A stretch of 64,000 bases of DNA from Haemophilus sp. CCUG 60358 (GCF_001679485.1 NZ_LZOZ01000008.1:136196-200195); one strand, 5' to 3'. Shown: positions 28,772-38,987, counted from the stretch's first letter. The notes: generated by a model not told the origin, from the letters alone. A program made the numbers and translations.

Positions 28772-30043
28772 GTGGCAAAAAATATTCAAGCAATTCGTGG
28801 GATGAATGACTGTTCCCCAACTGAATCTCCACTTTGGCAATGGATTGAAGGGCAGGTTCGCCAAATTTTAAGTAGCTACGGCTATTCAGAAGTGCGTATG
28901 CCAATCGTGGAAAGTACGCCATTATTTGCTCGTGCAATCGGTGAAGTCACAGATGTTGTCTCAAAAGAAATGTATACATTCTGGGATAATGATGAACAAT
29001 TAACACTTCGCCCAGAAGGTACGGCAGGATGCGTGCGTGCTGCGATTGAACACGGTTGGATTTACAACAATGAACAACGTTTATGGTATATGGGGCCAAT
29101 GTTCCGCCATGAACGTCCACAAAAAGGTCGTTACCGTCAATTCCACCAAGCAGGTGTCGAAGTATTTGGTATCGCAACCGCTGAAATTGATGCGGAGTTA
29201 ATTATTTTAACTGCACGTTTATGGAAAGCGTTAGGTATTGATCAACATGTTTCTCTTCAATTAAATTCGATTGGTTCATTAGAAGCACGTGCAAACTATC
29301 GTTCTGCATTAGTGGCCTTCTTAGAAAATCACCAAGATTTAATGAGCGAAGAAGAGAAAGAACGTCTTGTAAAAAATCCATTACGTATTTTGGATACTAA
29401 GAATCAAGCATTACAAGATGTATTGGACGGCGCGCCAAAATTATTGGATTATTTAGACGATGAAAGTCGCGAGCATTTTGCGCAGTTATGCGGTCTATTA
29501 GATGCAGTTGGCATTCAATATGAAATTAATCCCAAATTGGTACGTGGTTTAGACTATTATAATAAAACCGTATTTGAATGGGTGACATCCGCATTAGGGG
29601 CGCAAGGGACCGTATGTGGTGGTGGACGCTATGACGGCTTAGTTGAACAACTTGGCGGCCACGCAACAAGTGGTGTCGGTTTCGCAATGGGCTTAGAGCG
29701 TTTAGTGCTACTCGTTCAAGAAGTGAATAAATCTATTCCGGTAAAAAGTGCGGTAGATATTTACGTTGTTTATCAAGGTGAAGGTACAACATTAGCCGCA
29801 TTCCAACTAGCTGAAAAACTTCGCTCAGAATTACCGCACTTAAGCACAATGTTACATTGCAGTGGCGGTAACTTTAAAAAACAATTTAAACGCGCAGATA
29901 AGTCTGGTGCGACTCTAGCCCTTGTACTTGGCGAAAGTGAAGTGCAAAATAATCAAGTTGTGGTAAAACACTTACTTGGCGGAGCAGAGCAGCAAACCAT
30001 TGATGTGGACAATTTAATTGAACACGTGAAAGCCCAATTTTAA
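28772..30043 (+). CDS. hisS: Histidyl-tRNA synthetase
   Basis: A class II aminoacyl-tRNA synthetase that charges tRNA-His. The 423-residue product has motif 2 around [17 protein letters not shown] near 111, the histidine-binding [15 protein letters not shown] near 257, motif 3 [11 protein letters not shown] near 303, and a C-terminal anticodon-binding domain. The start is GTG at 28772 after AAGGA. Two uptake sequences are inside. Confidence 0.97.
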   Translation: MAKNIQAIRGMNDCSPTESPLWQWIEGQVRQILSSYGYSEVRMPIVESTPLFARAIGEVTDVVSKEMYTFWDNDEQLTLRPEGTAGCVRAAIEHGWIYNNEQRLWYMGPMFRHERPQKGRYRQFHQAGVEVFGIATAEIDAELIILTARLWKALGIDQHVSLQLNSIGSLEARANYRSALVAFLENHQDLMSEEEKERLVKNPLRILDTKNQALQDVLDGAPKLLDYLDDESREHFAQLCGLLDAVGIQYEINPKLVRGLDYYNKTVFEWVTSALGAQGTVCGGGRYDGLVEQLGGHATSGVGFAMGLERLVLLVQEVNKSIPVKSAVDIYVVYQGEGTTLAAFQLAEKLRSELPHLSTMLHCSGGNFKKQFKRADKSGATLALVLGESEVQNNQVVVKHLLGGAEQQTIDVDNLIEHVKAQF

Positions 30044-30061
30044 TTTTAGAAGGATAGGAAA

Positions 30062-30676
30062 ATGGCATATACCATTGAAGAAGAACAAGAACTGAACCAG
30101 TTAAAAGAGTGGTGGAAAGACAATGGCAAAACCATTATTGCCGCTTTTATTCTTGGCGTAGGCGGGATGTTGGGCTGGCGTTATTGGCAGTCTTATCAAG
30201 CCAATCAAATTATGCAAGCGTCTGCTGAATATGATGCTCTAGTTTATACTGCAAACAAAGATGCTGCTGCACAACAAGCTAAAGTGGCTGAATTTGTGAA
30301 AGCGCATGATAAAACCAGCTATGCGGTATTTAGCTTATTAGATGAAGCAAAAGGTTTTGTTGCAAAACAAGATTACGCCTCTGCTGAAAATAGCTTAAAA
30401 CAAGCGATTGCTCAATCACAAGATGATATCTTAACTTCTCTTGCAGCGCTTCGTTTGTCTGCGGTGCAATTCCAACAAGGTCAATTTGATGCAGCATTAG
30501 CAAGTCTAAATCAAGTGAAAAGCCAAGGCTTTAGTGCACGTAAAGATCTTTTAGCGGGCGATATTCAAGTCGCAAAAGGCGATGTGAATGGTGCTAAAGC
30601 AAGCTTTGAGAATGCACAAAAAAGCGGTAACCCGTTAGAAAAACAAATGGCGCAGATGAAATTAAATAATCTGTAA
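30062..30676 (+). CDS. yfgM: Ancillary SecYEG translocon subunit YfgM
   Basis: An inner-membrane protein with a short cytoplasmic N-terminus, one membrane segment (about 23-43, with FILGVGGMLGW), and a periplasmic tetratricopeptide domain. The 204-residue length matches E. coli YfgM, which joins PpiD (15051-16928 here) at the SecYEG channel. In E. coli bamB and der follow; here a terminator ends the operon directly after yfgM. Confidence 0.93.
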   Translation: MAYTIEEEQELNQLKEWWKDNGKTIIAAFILGVGGMLGWRYWQSYQANQIMQASAEYDALVYTANKDAAAQQAKVAEFVKAHDKTSYAVFSLLDEAKGFVAKQDYASAENSLKQAIAQSQDDILTSLAALRLSAVQFQQGQFDAALASLNQVKSQGFSARKDLLAGDIQVAKGDVNGAKASFENAQKSGNPLEKQMAQMKLNNL

Positions 30677-30687
30677 TATTTTAATTT

Positions 30688-30712
30688 AGCCCGAATTGCT
30701 CGGGCTTTTTTA
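30688..30712 (+). terminator. Terminator after yfgM
   Basis: AGCCCGA and TCGGGCT form a 7-bp GC-rich stem with a five-base loop, followed by six T. Confidence 0.92.
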
Positions 30713-30728
30713 TTAGATTTTTGATCTT

Positions 30729-31172
30729 ATGATTCAGAAACCTATTGTGCCACCCCCCGTCATTTTTATTGGCTGTGCACTTATCATGGCATATTTGCCT
30801 AATCCTTATCCTTTCGAAATCAATGTATTAGTAGTTTATTTGATTGTATTGGTTTCTTCTGCTATTGCTTTTTTCAGCCTTTGGCAATTCTATAAAAGTA
30901 AAGCGAATATCAATCCAATTCACTTAGAAAAAAGTAATGTGTTTGTGGCAAATGGTATTTATCGTTTTAGCCGTAATCCCATGTATTTAAGCTTAGCGGG
31001 TTTGTTAGTGGCATGGGCGGTTTATTTGCAAAATGCGGTCAGTTTTCTCGGTGTTTTTCTGTTTATTTACTTCATCACACAATGGCAAATTAAACCTGAA
31101 GAATACTGGCTAGAGAAGAAGTTTGGTGAGTCTTATTTGGCTTATAAGAAAAAAGTCAGACGTTGGATTTAA
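30729..31172 (+). CDS. Isoprenylcysteine carboxyl methyltransferase-like membrane protein
   Basis: A 147-residue membrane protein of the ICMT/phospholipid methyltransferase-like family. It has about four hydrophobic segments, the motif GIYRFSRNPMYLSL near 79, and the C-terminal PEEYWLEKKFGESYLAYKKKVRRW typical of the SAM-binding end. The true substrate of small bacterial members is generally unknown. It is a single gene between two terminators. Confidence 0.8.
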   Translation: MIQKPIVPPPVIFIGCALIMAYLPNPYPFEINVLVVYLIVLVSSAIAFFSLWQFYKSKANINPIHLEKSNVFVANGIYRFSRNPMYLSLAGLLVAWAVYLQNAVSFLGVFLFIYFITQWQIKPEEYWLEKKFGESYLAYKKKVRRWI

Positions 31173-31181
31173 CCAATAAAA

Positions 31182-31205
31182 AAATCGCCTACAAATAGGC
31201 GATTT
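31182..31205. terminator. Bidirectional terminator before sodA 3' end
   Basis: A 10-bp stem AAATCGCCTA/TAGGCGATTT with the loop CAAA and A- and T-runs on both sides. It is shared by the methyltransferase gene and sodA, which converge. Confidence 0.9.
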
Positions 31206-31227
31206 TTTTATATATTTTGAGAAGCTA

Positions 31228-31875
31228 TTATTTAGCTGCACATCCGCAATCTGCTAATTTTTTAGCTAAACGCTCCGCAACGAAATCCCAGTTCACTACG
31301 TTCCAGAATTCTTTGATGTAGTCTGGACGACGGTTTTGGAATTTCAAGTAGTAAGCGTGTTCCCAAACATCTAAACCTAAAAGTGGGAAACCTTCACAAC
31401 CTGCGATTTCTTTACCCATTAATGGAGAATCTTGGTTTGCTGTTGATACAACAGATAATTTACCTTGGTTGATCACTAACCACGCCCAGCCTGAACCAAA
31501 ACGAGTTGCTGCTGCTTTTTCAAATTCAGCTTTAAAGTTTTCTACAGAACCGAAATCACGTTCGATAGCTGCTTTTAACTCACCCTGTAAAGTGGTGTCT
31601 TTTTTCAATGATTTCCAGAATAAGCTGTGGTTTGCGTGACCGCCTGCGTTGTTACGTAATGCAGTACGTTTTTCAGCTGGGATTTTGTCTAATTGGCTGA
31701 TTAATTGACCTGAGCACATTTCAGAAAATTCAGCAGGTAAAGTTTCTAACACCGCGTTAGCATTGTTTACATAAGCTTGGTGATGTTTAGTGTGATGAAT
31801 TTCCATTGTTTGTGCATCAAAATGTGGTTCTAACGCATCATAAGCGTAACCTAATTCAGGTAGAGTATAAGACAT
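31228..31875 (-). CDS. sodA: Superoxide dismutase [Mn]
   Basis: Dismutates superoxide in the cytoplasm. The 215-residue product has the metal ligands of the family: His in [13 protein letters not shown] near 27, His in GHANHSLFW near 82, and Asp and His in [16 protein letters not shown] near 168 and 172. GSGWAWLV and the [11 protein letters not shown] stretch point to the manganese type. It ends in CGCAAK, an unusual Cys-containing tail. A near-consensus FNR box lies about 85 bp upstream. Its manganese need ties it to the importer at 20-23 kb. Confidence 0.95.
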   Translation of the reverse strand: MSYTLPELGYAYDALEPHFDAQTMEIHHTKHHQAYVNNANAVLETLPAEFSEMCSGQLISQLDKIPAEKRTALRNNAGGHANHSLFWKSLKKDTTLQGELKAAIERDFGSVENFKAEFEKAAATRFGSGWAWLVINQGKLSVVSTANQDSPLMGKEIAGCEGFPLLGLDVWEHAYYLKFQNRRPDYIKEFWNVVNWDFVAERLAKKLADCGCAAK

Positions 31876-31957
31876 AATATGTTCCTTTTTTAAATGAAGT
31901 TAAGGTAATGTTTTTGATAAAACAACATCAAAAAGTAGCTAAATGGTAGCAGAAAAT

Positions 31958-31971
31958 TTGATTTAGATCAG
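31958..31971. promoter_or_regulatory. FNR-like box between sodA and ccmA
   Basis: TTGAT-TTAG-ATCAG matches nine of ten positions of the FNR consensus TTGATnnnnATCAA. It lies about 85 bp before sodA, where it could mediate anaerobic repression, and about 190 bp before ccmA, where it could activate from a distance. Which gene it serves is not clear. Confidence 0.4.
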
Positions 31972-32158
31972 TAAATCTTTTAATTATTTGATTATCCGAT
32001 GAATAGGCTAGGAAAACTTAATTTGTTTTAAATCAATAAACACACCGATCTACGCCTAAATAGTTATACCTTTTAGCCCTTAAAATCTCGTCAAAATTTC
32101 CCCTTGTGGTAGAATACCCGCTGATTTTTAACAAGGTTTTATTTTTAAGGCTGAGACT

Positions 32159-32800
32159 ATGTTTCCTGCTCATCAACTTCAATTAGAACAATTAGCGTGC
32201 CAACGGGGCGATCGTGTATTGTTTACTGATCTTTCACTGCAATTTCAAAGCGGTGATTTCGTGCAAATTGAAGGGCATAATGGTATCGGTAAAACAAGTT
32301 TATTACGGATTTTAGCCGGCCTTGCACAGCCTGTAGAAGGTAAAGTGCGGTGGAATTCAGACGAGATTACAAAACAACGCGAAGAATATCATCATCAGCT
32401 GCTTTATCTCGGCCATCATTCTGGTGTGAAACCTGAATTAACGGCATGGGAAAATTTAAAATTTTATCAGCAGATTAGTCAAAGCCAGCAAGGCACCGAT
32501 ATTTTATGGGATGTGCTGGAAACAGTGGGCTTACTCGGTCGCGAAGATTTACCGGCCGCTCAACTTTCAGCTGGTCAGCAAAAGCGCATTGCCTTGGCGA
32601 GATTATGGATCTCGGAAGCACCTCTTTGGATTTTGGATGAACCTTTTACAGCAATAGACAAAAAAGGGGTTGAAGTTTTGACCGCACTTTTTGAAAATCA
32701 TGCTAAAAAAGGTGGAATGGTGATTTTAACGAGCCACCAAGAAGTACCAAGTACGTTATTGAAAAAAATCAATCTTGCTGATTATAAATATAATTCTTAG
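32159..32800 (+). CDS. ccmA: Cytochrome c biogenesis ATP-binding protein CcmA
   Basis: The ATPase of the CcmABCD complex, which releases heme-loaded CcmE. The 213-residue product has Walker [14 protein letters not shown] near 39, the signature LSAGQQKR near 138, and Walker [13 protein letters not shown] near 157. It is the first gene of ccmABCDEFGHI. AAGG precedes the start. An uptake sequence is inside at each end. Confidence 0.95.
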   Translation: MFPAHQLQLEQLACQRGDRVLFTDLSLQFQSGDFVQIEGHNGIGKTSLLRILAGLAQPVEGKVRWNSDEITKQREEYHHQLLYLGHHSGVKPELTAWENLKFYQQISQSQQGTDILWDVLETVGLLGREDLPAAQLSAGQQKRIALARLWISEAPLWILDEPFTAIDKKGVEVLTALFENHAKKGGMVILTSHQEVPSTLLKKINLADYKYNS

Positions 32801-32806
32801 ATTTTT

Positions 32807-33472
32807 ATGATATTTTTACAGATTATAAAGCGTGAGCTGAAGATTGCGACCCGTAAACAAGCGGAAATATTGAACCCGCTTTGGTTCTTTTTAATCGTGA
32901 TTACGCTGTTTCCATTGGTAATTGGGCCGGATCCTAAGTTACTTTCTCGTATTGCACCAGGGGTTGCTTGGGTAGCGGCATTGCTTTCTGCGTTATTGTC
33001 TTTTGAGCGTTTATTCCGAGATGATTTTATTGATGGTTCTTTAGAACAATTGATGCTTACGGCTCAACCTTTAGCGCTAACGGCACTCGCAAAAGTTGTT
33101 GCACACTGGCTATTAACTGGTTTGCCGTTGATTTTACTTTCACCTATTGCGGCTTTATTGCTTTCGTTGGAAGTGAATATTTGGTGGGCGTTGGTGGTCA
33201 CCTTGCTAGTAGGAACACCAATTTTAAGCTGCATTGGCGCGATTGGCGTGGCATTGACGGTAGGATTACGTAAAGGTGGCGTATTGCTGAGTTTACTTGT
33301 GGTACCATTATTCATTCCGGTTTTAATTTTTGCCTCAGCAATTTTAGATGCCGCCGCGTTAAACCTCCCTTATGGCGGACAGCTTGCTATTTTAGGCGCT
33401 ATTTTGGCTGGCGCGATAACTTTATCGCCTTTTGCTATTGCAGCGGCACTACGAATTAGTTTAGATAATTAA
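32807..33472 (+). CDS. ccmB: Heme exporter protein CcmB
   Basis: A membrane subunit of CcmABCD, 221 residues, with six predicted membrane segments and the family start FLQIIKRELKIATRKQAEILNPL. It follows ccmA by six bases. The gap to ccmC (68 bases) contains an uptake sequence. Confidence 0.94.
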   Translation: MIFLQIIKRELKIATRKQAEILNPLWFFLIVITLFPLVIGPDPKLLSRIAPGVAWVAALLSALLSFERLFRDDFIDGSLEQLMLTAQPLALTALAKVVAHWLLTGLPLILLSPIAALLLSLEVNIWWALVVTLLVGTPILSCIGAIGVALTVGLRKGGVLLSLLVVPLFIPVLIFASAILDAAALNLPYGGQLAILGAILAGAITLSPFAIAAALRISLDN

Positions 33473-33540
33473 TCATCATTACGGTGAAAGTGCGGTCAGA
33501 TTTTTAACTGTTTTTTATTTTTTGGAATTAAGGATCTTTT

Positions 33541-34281
33541 ATGTGGAAGTGGTTACATCCTTACGCAAAACATGAAACCCAATATCATTTATGTGGCAAA
33601 TTAAGCCCGTTTTTTGGTGTGATTGCGGTTTTATTATTGGCTGTTGGCATTGTGTGGGGCTTAGCTTATGCACCGGCAGATTATCAGCAAGGCAATAGTT
33701 TCCGAATTATGTATGTGCATGTGCCGGCGGCGATTTGGTCAATGGGCGTGTATGGTTCGATGGCGATTGCAGCGATTATTGCGTTAGTTTGGCAGATTAA
33801 AGCCGCACACCTTTCGATGGTTGCCATGGCACCAATTGGTGCGATGTTTACCTTTATCGCGCTAGTCACAGGCGCAATTTGGGGTAAACCAATGTGGGGA
33901 ACCTGGTGGGTGTGGGATGCGCGTTTAACCGCAGAACTCATTCTTTTCTTCTTATATATCGGTGTATTAGCCCTTTACTCTGCATTTTCTGATCGTGCGG
34001 TGGGCGCAAAATCAGCGGGTATCTTGTGTATTGTTGGTGTGGTTAATTTACCAATCATTCACTTCTCGGTAGAGTGGTGGAATACTTTACATCAAGGGGC
34101 AAGTATCACGAAGTTTGAAAAACCGTCTATTGCAACGCCGATGTTAATTCCACTGATTTTATGTATTTTTGGATTTTTATTTTTATCCATTTGGTTTACG
34201 CTCGTGCGTTATCGTGTTGAATTGCTAAAAGAAGATAGCAAACGTCCATGGGTAAAAGAGTTAGCAAGTAAGCTAAAATAG
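33541..34281 (+). CDS. ccmC: Heme transporter CcmC
   Basis: A heme-handling membrane protein that attaches heme to CcmE. The 246-residue product has six membrane segments and the tryptophan-rich heme motif WGTWWVWDARLT near 120, with flanking histidines in MYVHVPAA and IHFSVEWWNTLHQG. Confidence 0.95.
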   Translation: MWKWLHPYAKHETQYHLCGKLSPFFGVIAVLLLAVGIVWGLAYAPADYQQGNSFRIMYVHVPAAIWSMGVYGSMAIAAIIALVWQIKAAHLSMVAMAPIGAMFTFIALVTGAIWGKPMWGTWWVWDARLTAELILFFLYIGVLALYSAFSDRAVGAKSAGILCIVGVVNLPIIHFSVEWWNTLHQGASITKFEKPSIATPMLIPLILCIFGFLFLSIWFTLVRYRVELLKEDSKRPWVKELASKLK

Positions 34282-34326
34282 TTTTTCATTTTTATTTTAG
34301 GATTTTAGGATTTTAGGGAGCGGAAA

Positions 34327-34530
34327 ATGTTTTTCCAAAGTTGGAGTGATTTTATCAATATGGGAGGCTACGGTTTTTACGTGTGGCTTTCCTACGGCAT
34401 TAGCCTTGTGGCAATGATCATTTTGGCGATACAAAGCGTCAAAGGACGTAAAGCAGTATTAAAAGAAGTGTTACGCGAGCAACAACGTGAAGCCCGTTTA
34501 AACCAAGCAAATAAAGGAAATACGCTATGA
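34327..34530 (+). CDS. ccmD: Heme exporter protein CcmD
   Basis: A 67-residue membrane protein with one segment (about 17-38) and a basic C-terminal tail. It stabilises CcmE in the CcmABCD complex. The N-terminal [18 protein letters not shown] is typical of the family. It overlaps ccmE by four bases. Confidence 0.93.
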   Translation: MFFQSWSDFINMGGYGFYVWLSYGISLVAMIILAIQSVKGRKAVLKEVLREQQREARLNQANKGNTL

Positions 34531-35057
34531 ATCCAAGACGTAAATCAAGACTTTCGATCATCATCTTTGTGATTTTAGGTATTTCGATTGCAACAGGTTT
34601 AGTCCTTTATGCACTTCGCCAAAATATCGATTTATTTTATACGCCATCAGAAGTCATTGAAGGTAAAGAAGGCAAAGCAGATCAAAAACCTGAAGTGGGG
34701 CAACGTATCCGTGTAGGCGGCATGGTTGTGGAAGGCACAGTAAAACGCGATCCAAAAAGCTTAAAAGTTCGCTTTGACTTAAATGATATTGGTCCATCGA
34801 TCACTGTAGAATACGAAGGTATTCTTCCTGATCTTTTCCGTGAAGGGCAAGGTATCGTCGCGCAAGGCGTATTAAAAGAGCCAACTTTATTAGAGGCGAC
34901 AGAAGTGCTTGCTAAACACGATGAAAATTATGTACCACCAGAATTAGGCGAAAAAATGCAGAAAGTACATAAGCCAATGGGCGCAGAGTTAAAAGGCGAG
35001 AGTGAATCTGATCGTCGTTATAAAGAAACCCAGCAAAAACCGCAAGAAGGTCAATAA
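34527..35057 (+). CDS. ccmE: Cytochrome c-type biogenesis heme chaperone CcmE
   Basis: A periplasmic heme chaperone anchored by one N-terminal segment (about 8-28). It binds heme covalently through the histidine in [12 protein letters not shown], near residue 131. The 176-residue product has the OB-fold domain starting around [15 protein letters not shown] and ends in a polar tail. Its stop overlaps the ccmF start by one base. Confidence 0.96.
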   Translation: MNPRRKSRLSIIIFVILGISIATGLVLYALRQNIDLFYTPSEVIEGKEGKADQKPEVGQRIRVGGMVVEGTVKRDPKSLKVRFDLNDIGPSITVEYEGILPDLFREGQGIVAQGVLKEPTLLEATEVLAKHDENYVPPELGEKMQKVHKPMGAELKGESESDRRYKETQQKPQEGQ

Positions 35058-37006
35058 TGATTGCTGAACTAGGAAATTATGCGCTTGCTTTAAGTCTTGC
35101 CGTTTCATTCTTTTTAGCGATTTTCCCGTTATGGGGCGCAGAAAAAGGTCACCCTCAATTAATGTCATTGGCTCGTCCAATGACTTATGGTTTATTTTTC
35201 AGTTTAACCATTGCTTTTGCAGCATTATTCTATCTGTTTGCTGTTAATGATTTCAGTGTGCAATATGTGGTAAATAACTCTAACAGCAGCTTGCCGATTT
35301 ATTATCGTTTATCTGCGGTGTGGGGGTCACACGAGGGCTCATTATTACTTTGGATTTGGTTATTAACCCTTTGGGGCGCAGCGGTTGCCTTATTTAGCAA
35401 ACACTTACCACAAGAAGCCGTGGCTCGCGTGTTGGGTATTATGGGGATTATTAGCATCGGCTTCTTACTCTTCGTATTATTTACCTCAAATCCATTTACC
35501 CGTACATTCCCTGATTTCCCAGTAGATGGTAGAGAACTCAACCCAATGTTGCAAGATGTGGGCTTGATTTTCCATCCTCCATTGCTTTATATGGGATATG
35601 TTGGTTTTTCTGTGGCTTTTGCCTTTGCGATTGCATCATTAATGACAGGGAAATTAGACTCCGCTTGGGCAAGATGGTCTCGTCCTTGGACGATGGCAGC
35701 TTGGGTCTTTTTAACACTCGGGATCGTGCTCGGTTCTTGGTGGGCCTATTATGAGTTAGGCTGGGGTGGCTGGTGGTTCTGGGATCCAGTAGAAAACTCT
35801 TCTTTAATGCCTTGGCTTGCAGGAACCGCATTAATCCACTCTTTAGCGGTTACTGAAAAACGTGGCTCTTTTAAAGCTTGGACAGTGCTTTTAGCAATCC
35901 TTGCTTTCTCACTTTGCTTACTGGGTACGTTCTTAGTTCGTTCCGGTATCTTAGTGTCAGTACACGCCTTTGCTTCAGATCCTACACGTGGTTTATATAT
36001 TCTTGCTTATTTGGTTGTGGTAATTGGTGGTTCTTTAACCTTGTATGCTTACAAAGGAAACCAAATTCGCTCGCGTGATAATGCAGAACGCTATTCTCGC
36101 GAAACCTTATTGTTATTGAATAATATCCTATTAATGACCGCACTTTGTGTGGTGTTCTTAGGGACGTTATTGCCATTAGTTCACAAACAATTAGGTTTGG
36201 GCTCCATTTCGATCGGTGCCCCGTTCTTTGATCAAATGTTCTTGATTATTATGACCCCATTTGCCTTATTACTAGGTATTGGGCCATTAGTTAAATGGCG
36301 TCGTGATCAGTTCTCTGAAATTCGTACACCGGTTGTAGTGAGTGTGGTTGTAATGGCGATTGCAGGCTTTGCCTTACCATATTTCCTACACAATAAACTC
36401 ACCGTTAGTGTTGTGCTTGGCACCATGATGTCCGTCATTATTGTGTTATTAAGCCTTTATGAAATGAAACAACGTGCAACACACCGAGAATTGTTCTTTA
36501 AAGGTATTACCAAGCTTTCCCGTTCCCATTGGGGGATGATTTTGGCTCACCTTGGTGTGGCAATGACGGTTTGGGGAATTGCATTTAGCCAAAACTTTAG
36601 TGTAGAGCGCGATGTGCGAATGGCCGTTGGCGATACAGTGCAGATCGCTGACTATGACTTCAAATTTACCGGCGTGAGTGATGCAAATGGTCCAAACTAT
36701 ATGGGTGGCAAAGCACAAATTGATATTTCAAAAGATGGTAAACCAGAAGCAACATTATTTGCTGAAAAACGTTTTTATACCGTCAGTAAAATGCCAATGA
36801 CTGAAGCGGCAATTGATTGGGGCTTTACCCGCGATCTTTATGTTGCTTTGGGTGAAAAAATAGAGGATAACTCATGGGCGCTTCGCCTTTACTATAAACC
36901 GTTTATCCGCTGGATTTGGATTGGTGGATTGTTTATGGCGCTAGGTGGCTTGCTCTGTATGTTTGACCGTCGTTATCGTTTTAGTCGTTTGGTAAAACAG
37001 TCTTAA
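35057..37006 (+). CDS. ccmF: Cytochrome c heme lyase subunit CcmF
   Basis: The large membrane subunit that, with CcmH and CcmI, joins heme to apocytochrome c. The 649-residue product has many membrane segments, the motif WGGWWFWDPVENSSLMPW near 235, and a periplasmic domain before the last segment. NrfE is close in sequence, but the full ccm context decides the call. A 20-bp perfect palindrome lies just after the stop. Confidence 0.95.
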   Translation: MIAELGNYALALSLAVSFFLAIFPLWGAEKGHPQLMSLARPMTYGLFFSLTIAFAALFYLFAVNDFSVQYVVNNSNSSLPIYYRLSAVWGSHEGSLLLWIWLLTLWGAAVALFSKHLPQEAVARVLGIMGIISIGFLLFVLFTSNPFTRTFPDFPVDGRELNPMLQDVGLIFHPPLLYMGYVGFSVAFAFAIASLMTGKLDSAWARWSRPWTMAAWVFLTLGIVLGSWWAYYELGWGGWWFWDPVENSSLMPWLAGTALIHSLAVTEKRGSFKAWTVLLAILAFSLCLLGTFLVRSGILVSVHAFASDPTRGLYILAYLVVVIGGSLTLYAYKGNQIRSRDNAERYSRETLLLLNNILLMTALCVVFLGTLLPLVHKQLGLGSISIGAPFFDQMFLIIMTPFALLLGIGPLVKWRRDQFSEIRTPVVVSVVVMAIAGFALPYFLHNKLTVSVVLGTMMSVIIVLLSLYEMKQRATHRELFFKGITKLSRSHWGMILAHLGVAMTVWGIAFSQNFSVERDVRMAVGDTVQIADYDFKFTGVSDANGPNYMGGKAQIDISKDGKPEATLFAEKRFYTVSKMPMTEAAIDWGFTRDLYVALGEKIEDNSWALRLYYKPFIRWIWIGGLFMALGGLLCMFDRRYRFSRLVKQS

Positions 37007-37014
37007 TTGTGATG

Positions 37015-37034
37015 AGGGGCTAAATTTAGCCCCT
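37015..37034. repeat. 20-bp perfect palindrome between ccmF and ccmG
   Basis: AGGGGCTAAATTTAGCCCCT folds into a strong hairpin in the 54-base gap inside the ccm operon. It is followed by TAAAAATAG rather than a T-run. It may act in mRNA processing or differential stability rather than termination. Confidence 0.55.
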
Positions 37035-37060
37035 AAAAATAGATGTAAATTGATCGTGTT

Positions 37061-37606
37061 ATGAATAAAAAACTACTTATCCCACTTATTATTTTTCTAG
37101 CTGTTGTTATAGCCTTTTTAGTTCAGCTTGGACGCAATGCACAAGGTGATGATCCGAAAGCATTAGAGTCTGCCCTGGTAGGAAAACCTGTGCCGCAGAA
37201 AACATTAACGGATTTATTGGAAAATAAAACCTACGGTAATGAAATTTTCCAACAAGGTAAACCAATTCTCTTAAATGTGTGGGCGACTTGGTGTCCAACT
37301 TGTTATGCAGAACATCAATATTTGAATCAATTGGCTAAACAAGGCGTAACAATCATTGGTTTAGATTATAAAGATGAATCGCCAAAAGCGATGAAATGGC
37401 TGAAAGATTTGGGCAATCCTTATAGCCTTGTGCTTAAAGATGAAAAAGGTTCTTTTGCATTAGATTTAGGCGTTTATGGCGCACCGGAAACATTCATTGT
37501 AGATGGTAAAGGTGTGATTCATTATCGCTTAGCGGGTGATGTGAATGAACGTGTTTGGAATGAGACATTGAAGCCTATTTATGACAAATTAGCGGAGAAA
37601 CCATAA
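37061..37606 (+). CDS. ccmG: Thiol:disulfide interchange protein CcmG (DsbE)
   Basis: A membrane-anchored periplasmic thioredoxin that reduces the heme-binding cysteines of apocytochrome c. The 181-residue product has an N-terminal anchor (about 4-22) and the active site WATWCPTCYAEH near 76. The cis-proline region GAPETF is near 145. Its stop overlaps ccmH by one base. Confidence 0.95.
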   Translation: MNKKLLIPLIIFLAVVIAFLVQLGRNAQGDDPKALESALVGKPVPQKTLTDLLENKTYGNEIFQQGKPILLNVWATWCPTCYAEHQYLNQLAKQGVTIIGLDYKDESPKAMKWLKDLGNPYSLVLKDEKGSFALDLGVYGAPETFIVDGKGVIHYRLAGDVNERVWNETLKPIYDKLAEKP

Positions 37607-38070
37607 TGAGAAAATCATGGCTTTTTTTGACCGCACTTTTTATGAGCGTCTCTGCGACTGCCGCAATTGATGCGCTAAATTTTGCTTCGCCAGAGCAAGA
37701 AAAGGACTATCATCAATTAACGCAAGAACTGCGTTGTCCACAATGTCAAAATAACAATATTGCCGATTCTAATGCAACCATTGCTGTTGATATGCGTGGC
37801 AAAGTATTTGAATTGTTGCAAGAAGGCAAAAATCGAAATGAAGTGGTAGATTATATGATCCAACGTTATGGCAATTTCGTGACTTATGACCCACCTATGA
37901 CAATGGCTACAATGGTGTTATGGATTGCACCAATTTTATTAGTATTTGTTGGCATTTTATTTATATTTAAACGTAAATCGAAAAGCCCAAGTGCGGTTAA
38001 TTCTGACGTTGTTTTAGATGATGCAGAGAATGCACGCTTGTCGGCTTTACTCAAAGAAAAGGATAAATAA
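37606..38070 (+). CDS. ccmH: Cytochrome c-type biogenesis protein CcmH
   Basis: A periplasmic thiol oxidoreductase of the CcmH/CycL/NrfF family. The 154-residue product has a signal peptide (about 1-19), the redox motif LRCPQCQNNNIADSNA near 43, and one membrane segment (about 100-122). An uptake sequence lies in the signal region and another near the 3' end. It overlaps both neighbours by one base. Confidence 0.94.
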   Translation: MRKSWLFLTALFMSVSATAAIDALNFASPEQEKDYHQLTQELRCPQCQNNNIADSNATIAVDMRGKVFELLQEGKNRNEVVDYMIQRYGNFVTYDPPMTMATMVLWIAPILLVFVGILFIFKRKSKSPSAVNSDVVLDDAENARLSALLKEKDK

Positions 38071-38987
38071 TGAATTTTGCATTAAGTATTATTGCGCTCA
38101 CTTTAGTGGTGGCATTGATTTGTTTTTATCCATTGTTGCGTTCTGTTAAAGCGAAAGAAGATAAAAAACGTGATGAATTAAATAAGGCGTTATATTTTTC
38201 TCGTTTGCAAGAGATTGAACAAGATAATCAACAGGGTTTAGTTGAAAATGTTGAACAACTCAAGCAAGAGCTACAAAAAACATTGTTGGAAGATATTCCT
38301 CAACAAGAAACACAAGCTATCGATAAAAATGCCAAAAATTACGGTAAGTTGTGGTTTGTTTCTGGTTTATTAGGTTTGGCCATTATTGCCGGCGGGGCTT
38401 ATTTCCCTTTGGGATCTTGGAAAGCCGAGGATATGATGGAAAAAACATTGGCAAAATTACCTTATTTCTTTGAACGAATCAAAGAAGAAGACACAAACCC
38501 AATGACGGATGCAGAAATGCAACAATTTTCGACCGCACTTCGTTTGGATTTACAAAAAACACCAAAGGATGCTAAAAAATGGTGGTTGTTAGGTCAGGTA
38601 GGGATGAATTTAGGTAATGGAAAATTAGCGTTTGATAGTTACCAACAAGCGAATAAGCTTGAGCCGGATAATTTAGATTATAAGCTTTCTTATGCGCGTA
38701 TGTTAATGTCTTCTGAAGATCAAACAGATAAACTGAAAGGTAATCAGCTTTTACGTGAGATTATTCGTCAAGATCATTCTAATCCTGAAGCATTAAGTTT
38801 ACTGGCTTTCAGTTATTTTGAAGGTGAGGATTATAAAATGGCAGCCGTCACCTGGGCGATGATGTTACGTTTATTGGAGCCAGATGATCCTCGTGTGCCA
38901 ATGCTTGAGAAAAGTATTCGTGCAGCACGTGATGCACTCGCTTTACAGGAAGAAGAAAAAGCGAAGAGTGTCACACCGGAGAAATAA
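38070..38987 (+). CDS. ccmI: Cytochrome c-type biogenesis protein CcmI
   Basis: An apocytochrome c chaperone. The 305-residue product has two membrane segments (about 2-20 and 94-114) with a coiled cytoplasmic loop between them, and a periplasmic tetratricopeptide domain (about 160-290) that holds the apocytochrome C-terminus. In E. coli this part is fused to CcmH; here the two are separate genes, as in H. influenzae. Confidence 0.92.
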   Translation: MNFALSIIALTLVVALICFYPLLRSVKAKEDKKRDELNKALYFSRLQEIEQDNQQGLVENVEQLKQELQKTLLEDIPQQETQAIDKNAKNYGKLWFVSGLLGLAIIAGGAYFPLGSWKAEDMMEKTLAKLPYFFERIKEEDTNPMTDAEMQQFSTALRLDLQKTPKDAKKWWLLGQVGMNLGNGKLAFDSYQQANKLEPDNLDYKLSYARMLMSSEDQTDKLKGNQLLREIIRQDHSNPEALSLLAFSYFEGEDYKMAAVTWAMMLRLLEPDDPRVPMLEKSIRAARDALALQEEEKAKSVTPEK

